Below, piece by piece: positions 16,300 through 24,434 of a stretch of 33,904 nucleotides of DNA. Each line of letters starts with the position of its first letter. Positions within the stretch are counted from its first letter, which is position 1. Location: positions 1 to 33,904 of the forward strand of contig CADBIU010000017.1 in NCBI GenBank assembly GCA_902794825.1, in the 5' to 3' direction. The position numbers were made by a program, and so were the translations under genes. Below the pieces are notes generated by a model. That model had not been told where the DNA came from. It did not search any database and saw nothing but the letters and a program-made list of their open reading frames with translations. Source of the stretch: an uncultured Lachnospiraceae bacterium (lineage in GTDB: Bacteria; Bacillota; Clostridia; Lachnospirales; Lachnospiraceae).

Positions 16300-18687
16300 G
16301 TGAAGTGGTTTCAGCGCTTTTACCTGGATAAAGAGAAAGATATGATCGTGGACCTGTACCGGGAGGAAGGCAGGGGCACCATGCACTTTGTGCTGTCTAC
16401 CCCCAACCACGGAACCGGAAATCTGATCCGGAACCTCGCGGAGCTCTGCGGGCTGCCGCTGTCGGAGGGAAAGAATGGGCTTTTGGTCATACGCGGGACA
16501 GTGCCCAGTTACATCGACGGCTATAACAGGCTGATCTATGTTTTCAGGCTGGGGGACACGAAGGTGGCCAATATCTACCCGGACGGGCGGGTGGAGACAA
16601 AGGCGCACATTCCGGCTATTTCCAAGACACTGATGAGCCAGACCAAGGACTATCGTCTTGATGAGAAGCGCACGATCGTGAAGACGTACATCCGCAGCGA
16701 GAACAAGTTCCGCACGGATCTGCACACGCACATGAACGCGAATCTTCACCCGGACATACTGATCGCGCTGGGGATCTGCCATCAGATCCGCTATCCCCTC
16801 TACTATATTAAGAAACTGGGACTGCGCTGCTCGAAGGAGCAGAAGGAGAAGCTCGCCGCGCGCCGGGCAGTGTCGGAGGAGAAATACAAGGACTGCGGCC
16901 TTATAGGCAAGTACCTTGACAGAAGAATCGATGACAATACGTTTTTGAACTTTGCGGACCTGATCCTGAACGATCCTGAGGACGCGGAGTACAACATTCC
17001 GAGAATAAGAAGCTCACTGTCGATCCTCAAGGACGGACAGGCTGTCTTTACGAATCTGGAGAAGGTCTATCTGTACCGCTATGTTTTCTGTAAAGGACAG
17101 GAGGCGGAGGACAGGATCGAACTTGAAATGGAGAAAATAACCGCGATCCCAGATTCGGATATCCGCTCCGCGGTGCAGCAGATCCTGAAGGACCGGGAGA
17201 ACCCGGCGTACAGAGAGAACACATTATTCCAGGACAAGCTCCTGTGGATCGCCCGCAGTTACGCGAAGCAGGGCGTCTGCTACGCTGAGATATCGGACAC
17301 GACTCTGGTCAAAAGAGAGGGAGCCCCCGCGATGCTGGCGCAGGTCCACGCCGTCATGCCGGCAGTCACCAAGGAGACGGGCGTGCTTCTGCGGTTTCTG
17401 GCTGCGATCCGGCGCATTCCGCTGACGATCGTGAAGGATCAGGTGGAGACGGGAGATTATTTCCGGGAGAATCTGCAGACGCTGCGGGAGATCATCGCGG
17501 ATCCCTATGTGGCGGGGAGCGATATCATCGGCGAGGAGCTCAACGATATAAGGGATATTGCGCCGGTGCTGCACGAACTGGTGAAGATCGCGCAGGCGGA
17601 TCCGGGATTTGTGATCAGGATCCACGCGGGCGAGAACGACGGACTGCAGGATAACATAGCGAACAGCCTGAAGTGCGTGAAGGAGGCGCTGGCTCCGGGG
17701 CAGAAGATGCCGCATGTGAGGATCGGCCACGGGCTCTACACGCCGGATCTTCGGAGAGCGAAGGGAAAGGCCCTGATCAGTGAGTTGAAAGAGAGCGGCG
17801 CTGTGCTGGAGTTTCAGATCACCTCAAATGTTCGTCTCAACAATCTCAGCAGTATGAAGAGACATCCTCTCAGGCAGTATCTTGCGCTTGGGATCGGGTG
17901 TGTGCAGGGAACGGACGGAGGCGCCCTGTATGGAAGCGATTCCATCGACGAGCAGCTCTCTCTGGAGAAGATGCTGGAACTGAGCGATGAAGAGATGCAT
18001 ATGATGAGAGCGTGCGAGGACAGGGTCCTGCACAGGAGCCTGAAAGCTTTCGAGGCCAAATGCGCGGCTTATAAACAAAGTGCCGGAACAAAGGCAGAGA
18101 GAAATACGGAAGAGACAGAGCTCTCCCTGATCGGAAAGCGCTCGCTCCGCGCTACGGAAGCGCTTGAGGACCAGATCAGAGAGATGCCTCCGGACAAGAT
18201 CCCGGTCGTGATCGTCGGCGGGAGTTTCAGCCATGACAGCCACAGAGTGAAGATGACTGCGGAGAATAAGAAGAGGATCGACGATATTTTGGCAAATGAA
18301 GATCCGGAGAAGACTTTCTTCGTGATCGGACATTCGCTGCGCGGCTACGAACAGTATCTGGTGAAAGAAAATCGCGGCAGGTTTGAGATCTTCGCCATGG
18401 TCCCGTCCATGATCACAGAGCCTGAGTACCGCAAACTCCGCGGCGCGAGAGTCGGGATCAGGGTCTCTATTGAACCTGTGCCGATGGGTACTTACAAAAG
18501 TTTCGCCTATGAGATCTTTAAGAGAAGGCCCTCAAGACTGATCGCTTTCGACGGCAACATCGCCGGGGCGAATATGATCCAGGAGGCCAAGAACAGCAAG
18601 TATCCCTGCGTGATCCATGTCAACAGCAGATGCAAGCCGCTGAAAGTTAAAGCGGATTCGCTGGAAGGATATGTTAAACTGTTCTGA
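16300..18687 (+). CDS. Adenosine-deaminase-fold protein with C-terminal Rossmann-like (SLOG-type?) domain
   Basis: A 795-aa protein, more than twice the length of ordinary adenosine deaminases (about 340). Residues 1-135 are an unrecognised N-terminal region. The ADA/AMP-deaminase barrel spans about 136-590 with metal ligands His142 and His144 (LHTHMNANL), His442 and Glu445 (IRIHAGEND), His477 (RIGHG) and Asp539 (GTDGG). The Asp normally following the last ligand is Gly540. Insertions after the first motif add more than 100 residues. Residues about 630-795 form a separate alternating beta/alpha unit (VVIVGGS, FFVIGH, IFAMVP, LIAFDG, CVIHV), resembling SLOG-type nucleotide-ligand sensors. The start is GTG at 16300 with AAGGAG 11 bases upstream. 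It is monocistronic. The barrel is certain; the substrate and tail function are unknown. Its size recalls RdrB of the RADAR defence system, but no RdrA-like ATPase is adjacent. Confidence 0.8.
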   Translation: MKWFQRFYLDKEKDMIVDLYREEGRGTMHFVLSTPNHGTGNLIRNLAELCGLPLSEGKNGLLVIRGTVPSYIDGYNRLIYVFRLGDTKVANIYPDGRVETKAHIPAISKTLMSQTKDYRLDEKRTIVKTYIRSENKFRTDLHTHMNANLHPDILIALGICHQIRYPLYYIKKLGLRCSKEQKEKLAARRAVSEEKYKDCGLIGKYLDRRIDDNTFLNFADLILNDPEDAEYNIPRIRSSLSILKDGQAVFTNLEKVYLYRYVFCKGQEAEDRIELEMEKITAIPDSDIRSAVQQILKDRENPAYRENTLFQDKLLWIARSYAKQGVCYAEISDTTLVKREGAPAMLAQVHAVMPAVTKETGVLLRFLAAIRRIPLTIVKDQVETGDYFRENLQTLREIIADPYVAGSDIIGEELNDIRDIAPVLHELVKIAQADPGFVIRIHAGENDGLQDNIANSLKCVKEALAPGQKMPHVRIGHGLYTPDLRRAKGKALISELKESGAVLEFQITSNVRLNNLSSMKRHPLRQYLALGIGCVQGTDGGALYGSDSIDEQLSLEKMLELSDEEMHMMRACEDRVLHRSLKAFEAKCAAYKQSAGTKAERNTEETELSLIGKRSLRATEALEDQIREMPPDKIPVVIVGGSFSHDSHRVKMTAENKKRIDDILANEDPEKTFFVIGHSLRGYEQYLVKENRGRFEIFAMVPSMITEPEYRKLRGARVGIRVSIEPVPMGTYKSFAYEIFKRRPSRLIAFDGNIAGANMIQEAKNSKYPCVIHVNSRCKPLKVKADSLEGYVKLF

Positions 18688-18736
18688 GGGGCGATAGGCC
18701 CGGCTCACACAAAACGTAATAAAATGTCAACCGATT

Positions 18737-18762
18737 TGTAAGACTTCACCTGCCTCAGCGTC
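18737..18762 (+). promoter_or_regulatory. ECF-type promoter candidate upstream of the sigma factor gene
   Basis: TGTAAG, 16 bp, then CGTC matches the spacing and the CGTC -10 core of ECF-sigma promoters. It lies about 50 bp before the sigma gene. A GC hairpin (CGGCGC and GCGCCG around GGGA, 18777-18792) follows in the leader. Autoregulation is inferred. Confidence 0.4.
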
Positions 18763-18810
18763 ATCTATAGTATAAGCGGCGCGGGAGCGCCGGCCTAAAA
18801 GGGAAAATCC

Positions 18811-19377
18811 ATGGAAGATACCGCAATTATCGATCTGTACTGGAAGAGGGACGAACAGGCCATCGTCGAGACGGATCAAAAATATGGGAAATATTGTCAC
18901 ACAGTGGCGTACAATGTCCTGAACGATGTCGAGGACTCAAGAGAGTGCGTCAATGATACCTGGCTGCGCGCCTGGAACTCAATGCCTCCGAAGAGGCCTT
19001 CCGTGCTGCGCGCGTTTCTTGCCAAAATAACGCGAAATCTGGCTTTTGACCGCTACAGGGCGCGCAGTGCGGCGAAAAGGGGCAGCGGCGCTATGGAAGC
19101 TGTGCTCGATGAGCTGGCGGAGTGCGCGGACATGTCGGGAAACTGGAACGCCGAGGAGGCCTATATGGCCGCTGAGCTGAAGGAAGCCATCAACCGGTTT
19201 GCAGAGCAGCTGCCCGCAAGGGAGTGCGATCTGTTTGTGAGAAGATACTTTTTTGCAGAGGAGATCCCTGCCATTGCCAGGCGGTATCAGATGACTGAGA
19301 ACAACGTCACAGTAAGCCTGAGCAGGATCAGGAAGAAACTTCGGAAGTATCTTAAAGAGGGGGAATTTATCGAATGA
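18811..19377 (+). CDS. ECF-type RNA polymerase sigma factor
   Basis: A 188-aa sigma-70 family factor with region 2 at about 20-90 (YCHTVAYNVLNDVEDSRECV, then DTWLRAWNSMP and ITRNLAFDRYRARSA) and region 4 at about 130-182 (LPARECDLFVRRYFF, then IARRYQMTENNVTVSLSRIR). It lacks regions 1 and 3, as expected for group IV. AAGGG lies upstream of the ATG. Its TGA overlaps the ATG of the next gene (ATGA), linking it to a membrane protein that is the probable anti-sigma factor. The operon ends in a DUF4349 lipoprotein, which points to an envelope-stress response; the actual signal is not visible. Confidence 0.92.
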   Translation: MEDTAIIDLYWKRDEQAIVETDQKYGKYCHTVAYNVLNDVEDSRECVNDTWLRAWNSMPPKRPSVLRAFLAKITRNLAFDRYRARSAAKRGSGAMEAVLDELAECADMSGNWNAEEAYMAAELKEAINRFAEQLPARECDLFVRRYFFAEEIPAIARRYQMTENNVTVSLSRIRKKLRKYLKEGEFIE

Positions 19378-20192
19378 GAGCGGAGGACTTATTTGAAGCG
19401 GTGGGCGGCATCGACGATAAACTGATCGCCCGAAGTGACCGGAGAGTGCGCAGTTCTCAGGAAAAGCCTTCCTCCGGAAAAGCCGCAAAAAGGACAAAAA
19501 AGAGAAAGAGCAGAAGAAGCGTGGGAGCGGAGATCTACCGCTTCACGGTGGTCGCGATGTCGACGGCAGTCGTTGTTTTCCTGTTTCTTATGGCCAGGGA
19601 CCTGTTGGGGATCCGTAACCTCTCCGACATCAGAAACCGTATAGCTTCGACACAGGAGAGCAGTATTGCCGAGCCGATGCAGGCGGAAGAAGCTGCGGCA
19701 GAGCAGGCGGAGGAATCCGCGGTGATGCGGGCGGAAGAAGCGTCAGAGAAGGCGGAAGCTTCCTCGGACCAGCGGGATTCGAATGAGGCGGAGGCTGAGG
19801 AATCCTCCGAGGTCGCGGAAAACAGAGCAGCCGGCAGCTTTTTCGGCAATAAGACGGCGGTGGACATGCTCGGAGATCTCAAAGGAGACTATGTAAGCCT
19901 TGAGATCATCTCGGTCGAGGACGAGGCAAACGGCGGCAGCCGCCTGGTGCCGGAGTATACCGAGGAAGGAGAGAAAGCTCTTTCGGAAGCTTTTTCAAAA
20001 GGAAAACCGACTCCGAAGGTATTTGCTGCCACCGGTGAGGCTACTTACTACGTATATCTCACGAAGAAGAACGGGGAAGTTCACAGAGCAGTCTTTTATG
20101 AAAACGCGTACGTCAGCATGGACAATATTCCCGGGGTTGTGATGAAGATTTCACAGGCGGATTACGAGGAGGTCAAAGCCCTATTCCGCTGA
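19374..20192 (+). CDS. Probable membrane anti-sigma factor / hypothetical protein
   Basis: A 272-aa single-pass membrane protein. The cytoplasmic N-terminus (1-56, MRAEDLFEAVGGIDDKLIAR) is short and becomes very basic before the membrane helix at about 57-75. The outer part has a low-complexity Ala/Glu/Ser stretch (about 95-155) and a folded C-terminal region (about 165-272). No HxxxCxxC zinc anti-sigma motif is present. The gene overlaps the sigma factor stop by four bases, so it is translationally coupled. Position and topology argue for a sigma-sequestering partner, but no named domain was recognised. The lipoprotein gene follows 13 bp later. Confidence 0.65.
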   Translation: MRAEDLFEAVGGIDDKLIARSDRRVRSSQEKPSSGKAAKRTKKRKSRRSVGAEIYRFTVVAMSTAVVVFLFLMARDLLGIRNLSDIRNRIASTQESSIAEPMQAEEAAAEQAEESAVMRAEEASEKAEASSDQRDSNEAEAEESSEVAENRAAGSFFGNKTAVDMLGDLKGDYVSLEIISVEDEANGGSRLVPEYTEEGEKALSEAFSKGKPTPKVFAATGEATYYVYLTKKNGEVHRAVFYENAYVSMDNIPGVVMKISQADYEEVKALFR

Positions 20193-20205
20193 AGGGAGGA
20201 TCATT

Positions 20206-21393
20206 ATGAAAAAGTTTAAACTGGCGGCAGCCGCTGTTTTGGCGGCGTCTCTGTGTCTGACCGCCTGCGGCGGTTCATCGGGCACGAACAGCGCCTCTTA
20301 TAAAGAGGAGGCCGGAGCGGCGGGCGATTATGCCTACGAATCTTATGCCGGAGACGCTTACGCCGCAGAGGAAGCCGCGCAGACGGCAGAGGGTGAGGAC
20401 TATAAGGCGGACAGCGGATCGGGCGGTTCAACGGAATCGGCGCTGCGCGCGCAGGACGGCCAGAAGATCGTCTACACAGGCAATCTGAGTATCCAGACAC
20501 TGGAATATGAAAAGTCCGCGGCCAGTATCCGCAAGAAGATCAAGGACGCCGGAGGATTCTCGGAAGCTGAGAGCGAGCGCGACAACGATTACTACTGGTA
20601 CAACCGCAGCGGCGGTTCGGGCAACACGCGCTATCTGAGTATCACTGCGAGGATTCCCTCCGAGAAGTTTGAGGACTTCATTAATTCTCTGAGCGGAGAC
20701 GGAAAAGTCATGAACCGCTCTGTCAACGCTGAAAATATCAGTCAGGTATACGCGAACAAAGAGACTTACAAGAAGTCGCTCGAGAAGGAGCAGGAAAGGC
20801 TTCTGGAGATGATGGACAAGGCGCAGACCATCGAGGAGATGATCACTGTAGAGTCCAGACTCTCGGAAGTGGAGCGCCAGCTGAATGTCTACAAGACAGA
20901 TCTGGCTCAGATGGACAAGGATGTGGAGTTCTCCACGGTTTACATTGAACTTACGGAAGTGAAGCGCTATACGGAGGAAGTGAGCAGCACAACCTTTGGC
21001 GAGGAACTCAAATATGCGTTTGAAGACGCGATCAGCAGTTTCAAAAACTTCTGCGAAGGGATTATACTGTTTGTTGTAAGGAACTTCCCTTATCTGATCA
21101 TTCTGGCAGTGATCATTGTTCTGATCGTCCGGGCTATTGGCAGGAGCAGAGCAAAGAGGATCGCGATGATGTCGGATCCGGAATATGCGAAGATCGTAAA
21201 CGCCAAGGCCAGGGCCAAGGCAGAGGCGGACGCCAGAAAGAGAGAAGAGAAGGAAGCGAAGCGTAAGGGGCGCAAGGGACTCTTCGGGAGGAAGGACCCG
21301 GCTGCGGCGGAGCCAAAGTCCGAAAAGGCGGGAACAGTCGCTGCCGATGTGACGGAAGCGGAACCGACGGAGACACCAAAAGACAGTGAGTGA
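20206..21393 (+). CDS. DUF4349 domain-containing lipoprotein
   Basis: A 395-aa envelope protein with a lipoprotein signal (MKKFKLAAAAVLAASLCLTAC, lipobox LTAC), an acidic Ala/Tyr-rich linker, and the DUF4349 region (about 85-260): KIVYTGNLSIQTLEYEKSA, ITARIPSEKFEDFI, then a long coiled coil (LEKEQERLLEMMDKAQTIEE) ending in VEFSTVYIELTEV. A membrane helix at about 287-308 and a highly charged Lys/Arg/Glu cytoplasmic tail follow. The protein is thus tethered at both ends. GGGAGGA lies before the ATG. It is third in the sigma/anti-sigma operon. The molecular role of DUF4349 proteins is not established; effector or sensor of envelope stress is a guess. Confidence 0.85.
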   Translation: MKKFKLAAAAVLAASLCLTACGGSSGTNSASYKEEAGAAGDYAYESYAGDAYAAEEAAQTAEGEDYKADSGSGGSTESALRAQDGQKIVYTGNLSIQTLEYEKSAASIRKKIKDAGGFSEAESERDNDYYWYNRSGGSGNTRYLSITARIPSEKFEDFINSLSGDGKVMNRSVNAENISQVYANKETYKKSLEKEQERLLEMMDKAQTIEEMITVESRLSEVERQLNVYKTDLAQMDKDVEFSTVYIELTEVKRYTEEVSSTTFGEELKYAFEDAISSFKNFCEGIILFVVRNFPYLIILAVIIVLIVRAIGRSRAKRIAMMSDPEYAKIVNAKARAKAEADARKREEKEAKRKGRKGLFGRKDPAAAEPKSEKAGTVAADVTEAEPTETPKDSE

Positions 21394-21443
21394 GATGGCT
21401 GCGGCGAGTACGCAGGCAGGAATAGTGGCGGAGACTTTTATAC

Positions 21444-22880
21444 ATGAATTATATTTGCACAGAGTACTATTTGCTGTTGTTTTTGACACTGATTCTGTAC
21501 TATATAATCCCCAAAGGAAAACAATGGATTGCACTGCTGATCGGCAGTGCAGTCTTTTATTGTCTTGTCTCAACCGATATCATGCAGTTATGCTTGTTTT
21601 TGGCCACGATTATTCTGAGTTTTCTGGGAGCGCTGCTGATTGAACGAAGCAAAGAGGGAAAACAGCGGCTCTTTATGCTGTGGGCGGTCATCATTCTGAC
21701 AGCCGCGCCGCTTCTGCTGTTTAAAGGAAGGGATTTTCTGCCTGCGCCGGATACCGGAAGGTTTTCTCTGATAGTACCTGTCGGACTGTCTTTTTATACT
21801 CTTCAGATCATCGCGTACCTGACAGATGTATACAGAAAAAAGATCGCGGCCCAGCGCAATCTGTTCAAATACGCGCTCTTTATTTCCTTTTTCCCACAGA
21901 TCATCCAGGGGCCTATTCCCCGCTATGAGCAGCTGGGAGATCAGCTGTTTGGCGGAACCCGCTTTCGTATGGAGAATATTGTCCGGGGAAGCCAGCGGAT
22001 CCTGTGGGGGCTCTTCCTGAAACTGATGATCGCGGATAAGGCGGCTGTCGCGGTTAACGAGATCTTTGACAATTACAGGATGTATGCGGGAGCATATATC
22101 TGGATTGCCGGAATTTTGTACAGCCTGCAGCTGTATACGGACTTTTTATCCTGCACGACGCTCGCGCAGGGAGCTTCGGAACTGTTTGGCATTGAGATCA
22201 TCGATAATTTTAATCATCCCTATTTTGCCGTATCTGTGCAGGATTTCTGGCGCAGATGGCACATCTCTCTGAGCACATGGCTGAAGGACTATGTCTATAT
22301 ACCGCTGGGAGGAAGCCGCGCCGGGAAACTGAGAAAGTATACTAATTTGTTTCTCACGTTTCTTATCAGCGGGTTCTGGCACGGGGAAGGCGTGAAATTT
22401 ATTTTCTGGGGTCTATTGCATGCTGTTTACCAGATAGTCGGATCGATCACCCGCGAAGGCAGAGACCGTCTGTATGAGATGTTGTTAATTCCGAAGGGAA
22501 CTTTTGCATGGAAATTGTATCGTACGATCGGCACCTTTTTCTGGGTAATGATCGCATGGATCATATTCAGGGCGGAGGGACTGCGCGCCGGACTTCATAT
22601 GATCCGGTCCATGTTCACAGTTTATAATCCATGGATCCTTCTAAACGGAGCGCTTACTTCCATAATGCCCTATCAGCAGTGGGAACTGCTCGGGGCAGCT
22701 CTTTTCGTACTGTTCACAGTCAGCAGAGCTCAGGAAAAGACAGAAGTGAGAAACTGGATCTCGCAGCAGCATATCACGATCCGATGGGGTCTTGCCCTGG
22801 TGTGTATAGCTGTCATTCTGGTGTTCGGTACGTACGGCTTCGGCTATGATGCACAGGCGTTTATATACGGAGGATTCTAA
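21444..22880 (+). CDS. MBOAT family O-acyltransferase
   Basis: A 478-aa polytopic membrane acyltransferase of the AlgI/DltB type. Signature stretches are PVGLSFYTLQIIAYLTDVYR, FFPQIIQGPI, FWRRWHISLSTWLKDYVYIP (His273) and FLISGFWHGEGVKFI with the catalytic His313. These enzymes move acyl groups, usually acetyl, across the membrane for addition to cell-surface polymers. It lies 50 bp after the DUF4349 gene; GGAG stands 12 bases before the ATG. The next gene encodes the matching SGNH-type protein, so the two probably work together on a polysaccharide or wall polymer. GC content appears lower here than in the flanking genes. Confidence 0.93.
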   Translation: MNYICTEYYLLLFLTLILYYIIPKGKQWIALLIGSAVFYCLVSTDIMQLCLFLATIILSFLGALLIERSKEGKQRLFMLWAVIILTAAPLLLFKGRDFLPAPDTGRFSLIVPVGLSFYTLQIIAYLTDVYRKKIAAQRNLFKYALFISFFPQIIQGPIPRYEQLGDQLFGGTRFRMENIVRGSQRILWGLFLKLMIADKAAVAVNEIFDNYRMYAGAYIWIAGILYSLQLYTDFLSCTTLAQGASELFGIEIIDNFNHPYFAVSVQDFWRRWHISLSTWLKDYVYIPLGGSRAGKLRKYTNLFLTFLISGFWHGEGVKFIFWGLLHAVYQIVGSITREGRDRLYEMLLIPKGTFAWKLYRTIGTFFWVMIAWIIFRAEGLRAGLHMIRSMFTVYNPWILLNGALTSIMPYQQWELLGAALFVLFTVSRAQEKTEVRNWISQQHITIRWGLALVCIAVILVFGTYGFGYDAQAFIYGGF

Positions 22881-22884
22881 AAAG

Positions 22885-24390
22885 ATGAGGGGGAAAACTA
22901 TCAGTGTATTGAAGACAGTGATATTCTGCTTTCTCGTCGCTGTGATCGTAGTAAGGACCGGCAATATCCTGACGCTCAAAGGAAAAGAGTATCTGGCGTA
23001 TTATTCCAGTGTGCAGCACAGTGAATTCTATGAGATGGAAAAAGATACTGTGGATGTATTGTTCTTGGGAACAAGTCATTCATATTGCGGATTCTCACCA
23101 CAGGAATTTTATGATCGCTGCGGGATCAGGAGCTATAACCTGGGAACCAGCCGGCAGAGCATTTGGCTCAGTTATTATTGGCTGAAAGAGGCACTTAAGA
23201 CACAGAAACCGAAGATAGTCGTCCAGGAACTGTATTATGCCGGCGGGTCTAATGAGAATGAGGCTTCCGTGCAGAAGGGCCTGTCTTTCATGAAATGGTC
23301 GCGGAATAAAGCGGAAGCAGTCAGCACAGCAGTGGAAGAATATCCCGAACTCAGTTTTAAGAGTTTCATTTTTCCGAATATGCGGTTTCACGGCAGATGG
23401 AATGAACTGACTGCAGAGGATTTCCCGCTTCCGGAGATCCGCGATACAGGAGCGCTTAAAGGATACGCGCCGACATTGGAACGCCTTGGAGAAACGGAGT
23501 ATAAACTGATTCGGGAAGCCGATGACGGAAAGAAAAATGATGAAGGATCAGGCTTCGAGTATTGGCCTGAGACTGCAGAGGAAGCACAGTGGCCGGATCT
23601 TTCAAAAGAATACATGGATAAGATAACAGCTCTGTGTAAGGAAAATGGGATCACGCTGGTTTTGGTAAAAACTCCGTCAGCCCGCGGGTGGTCGATGGAG
23701 GACCACAATGCTGCGAAGTCATATGCGCAGGAGAATGGACTGGCCTTTTATGACCTGAACACACTGAAATATTATAAAGCGATGAATTATGACATTTCCG
23801 TGGACAATAAAGATGAGGGACATGCCAACATATGGGGTGCTGCAAAAATCGCAGACCTTCTGGGGAATCTTTTGATCAGTGAGCAGAATGCACCCAGCAT
23901 AAAAGATAAGCAATGGGAGGAGACAGCGGCTTATTCGGAAAAGATTAAAAAAGAGATTGGCCTCATATACATCGACAACGCAGAGATGTACCTGAAGACG
24001 CTTTCAGAAGGCGATTACGATATCTTTGTATCCGTAAAAGGCAGCACTTCCGAAATGAAAGAAAACCTGAAGGAAGCGATGAGGGAGATTGGTTTCTCAA
24101 AGCCTATGGACGAGTACTATACTGCTGCCTGCGACATGAGAAACGCTGTGAAGCAGGAAGACGCCGGTGAGAAAGAGGCGCTTGTTGAAGGAACTGTTCA
24201 TAACGGGCTGATCGGATACAAAATTGCCAGCGGCTATGATCAGGAGGAGGCCGCAAGCATTCTGATCGACGGCGAGGAGTATTCGCTGAACAGAGAGGGC
24301 GTAAATATTGTCGTTTACAGCAAAACATTCCAAACAGTCCTCGATTCGGTCTGCCTTTCGTCAGATCACGATTATGAACTGCAAAGATGA
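22885..24390 (+). CDS. SGNH-like acyltransferase partner with C-terminal ILEI-like domain
   Basis: A 501-aa protein with an N-terminal membrane anchor (about 5-25) and an extracytoplasmic SGNH/DltD-AlgJ-like domain: FLGTSHS (Ser64), SYNLGTSRQS, and Asp310/His313 in DEGHANIW. It is expected to complete O-acylation using acyl groups delivered by the upstream MBOAT protein. Residues about 379-501 form a separate domain with DIFVSVKG, EAMREIGFS and GVNIVVYSKTFQTVLDSV, resembling ILEI-like carbohydrate-associated domains. The frame extends upstream to 22846 within the MBOAT gene; ATG 22885 was chosen because GGAGG lies upstream and the membrane anchor starts there. A perfect terminator follows. 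The ILEI assignment is from pattern memory and less certain. Confidence 0.82.
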   Translation: MRGKTISVLKTVIFCFLVAVIVVRTGNILTLKGKEYLAYYSSVQHSEFYEMEKDTVDVLFLGTSHSYCGFSPQEFYDRCGIRSYNLGTSRQSIWLSYYWLKEALKTQKPKIVVQELYYAGGSNENEASVQKGLSFMKWSRNKAEAVSTAVEEYPELSFKSFIFPNMRFHGRWNELTAEDFPLPEIRDTGALKGYAPTLERLGETEYKLIREADDGKKNDEGSGFEYWPETAEEAQWPDLSKEYMDKITALCKENGITLVLVKTPSARGWSMEDHNAAKSYAQENGLAFYDLNTLKYYKAMNYDISVDNKDEGHANIWGAAKIADLLGNLLISEQNAPSIKDKQWEETAAYSEKIKKEIGLIYIDNAEMYLKTLSEGDYDIFVSVKGSTSEMKENLKEAMREIGFSKPMDEYYTAACDMRNAVKQEDAGEKEALVEGTVHNGLIGYKIASGYDQEEAASILIDGEEYSLNREGVNIVVYSKTFQTVLDSVCLSSDHDYELQR

Positions 24391-24396
24391 TGAAAA

Positions 24397-24430
24397 AAAC
24401 AGCAGGCATCAATATTGATGCCTGCTGTTT
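24397..24430. terminator. Bidirectional intrinsic terminator
   Basis: A perfect 17-bp inverted repeat with essentially no extra loop bases (AAACAGCAGGCATCAAT and its complement) is flanked by A and T runs. It serves the SGNH gene on the plus strand and the histidine phosphatase gene on the minus strand. Confidence 0.92.
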
Positions 24431-24434
24431 TTCC

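Noticed and set aside
16300-18687. Assignment of the ADA-fold protein as RdrB of a RADAR system
   Set aside because: Only the size and general fold are similar. No RdrA-type ATPase lies nearby: the flanking genes are a glucosidase and a sigma factor.
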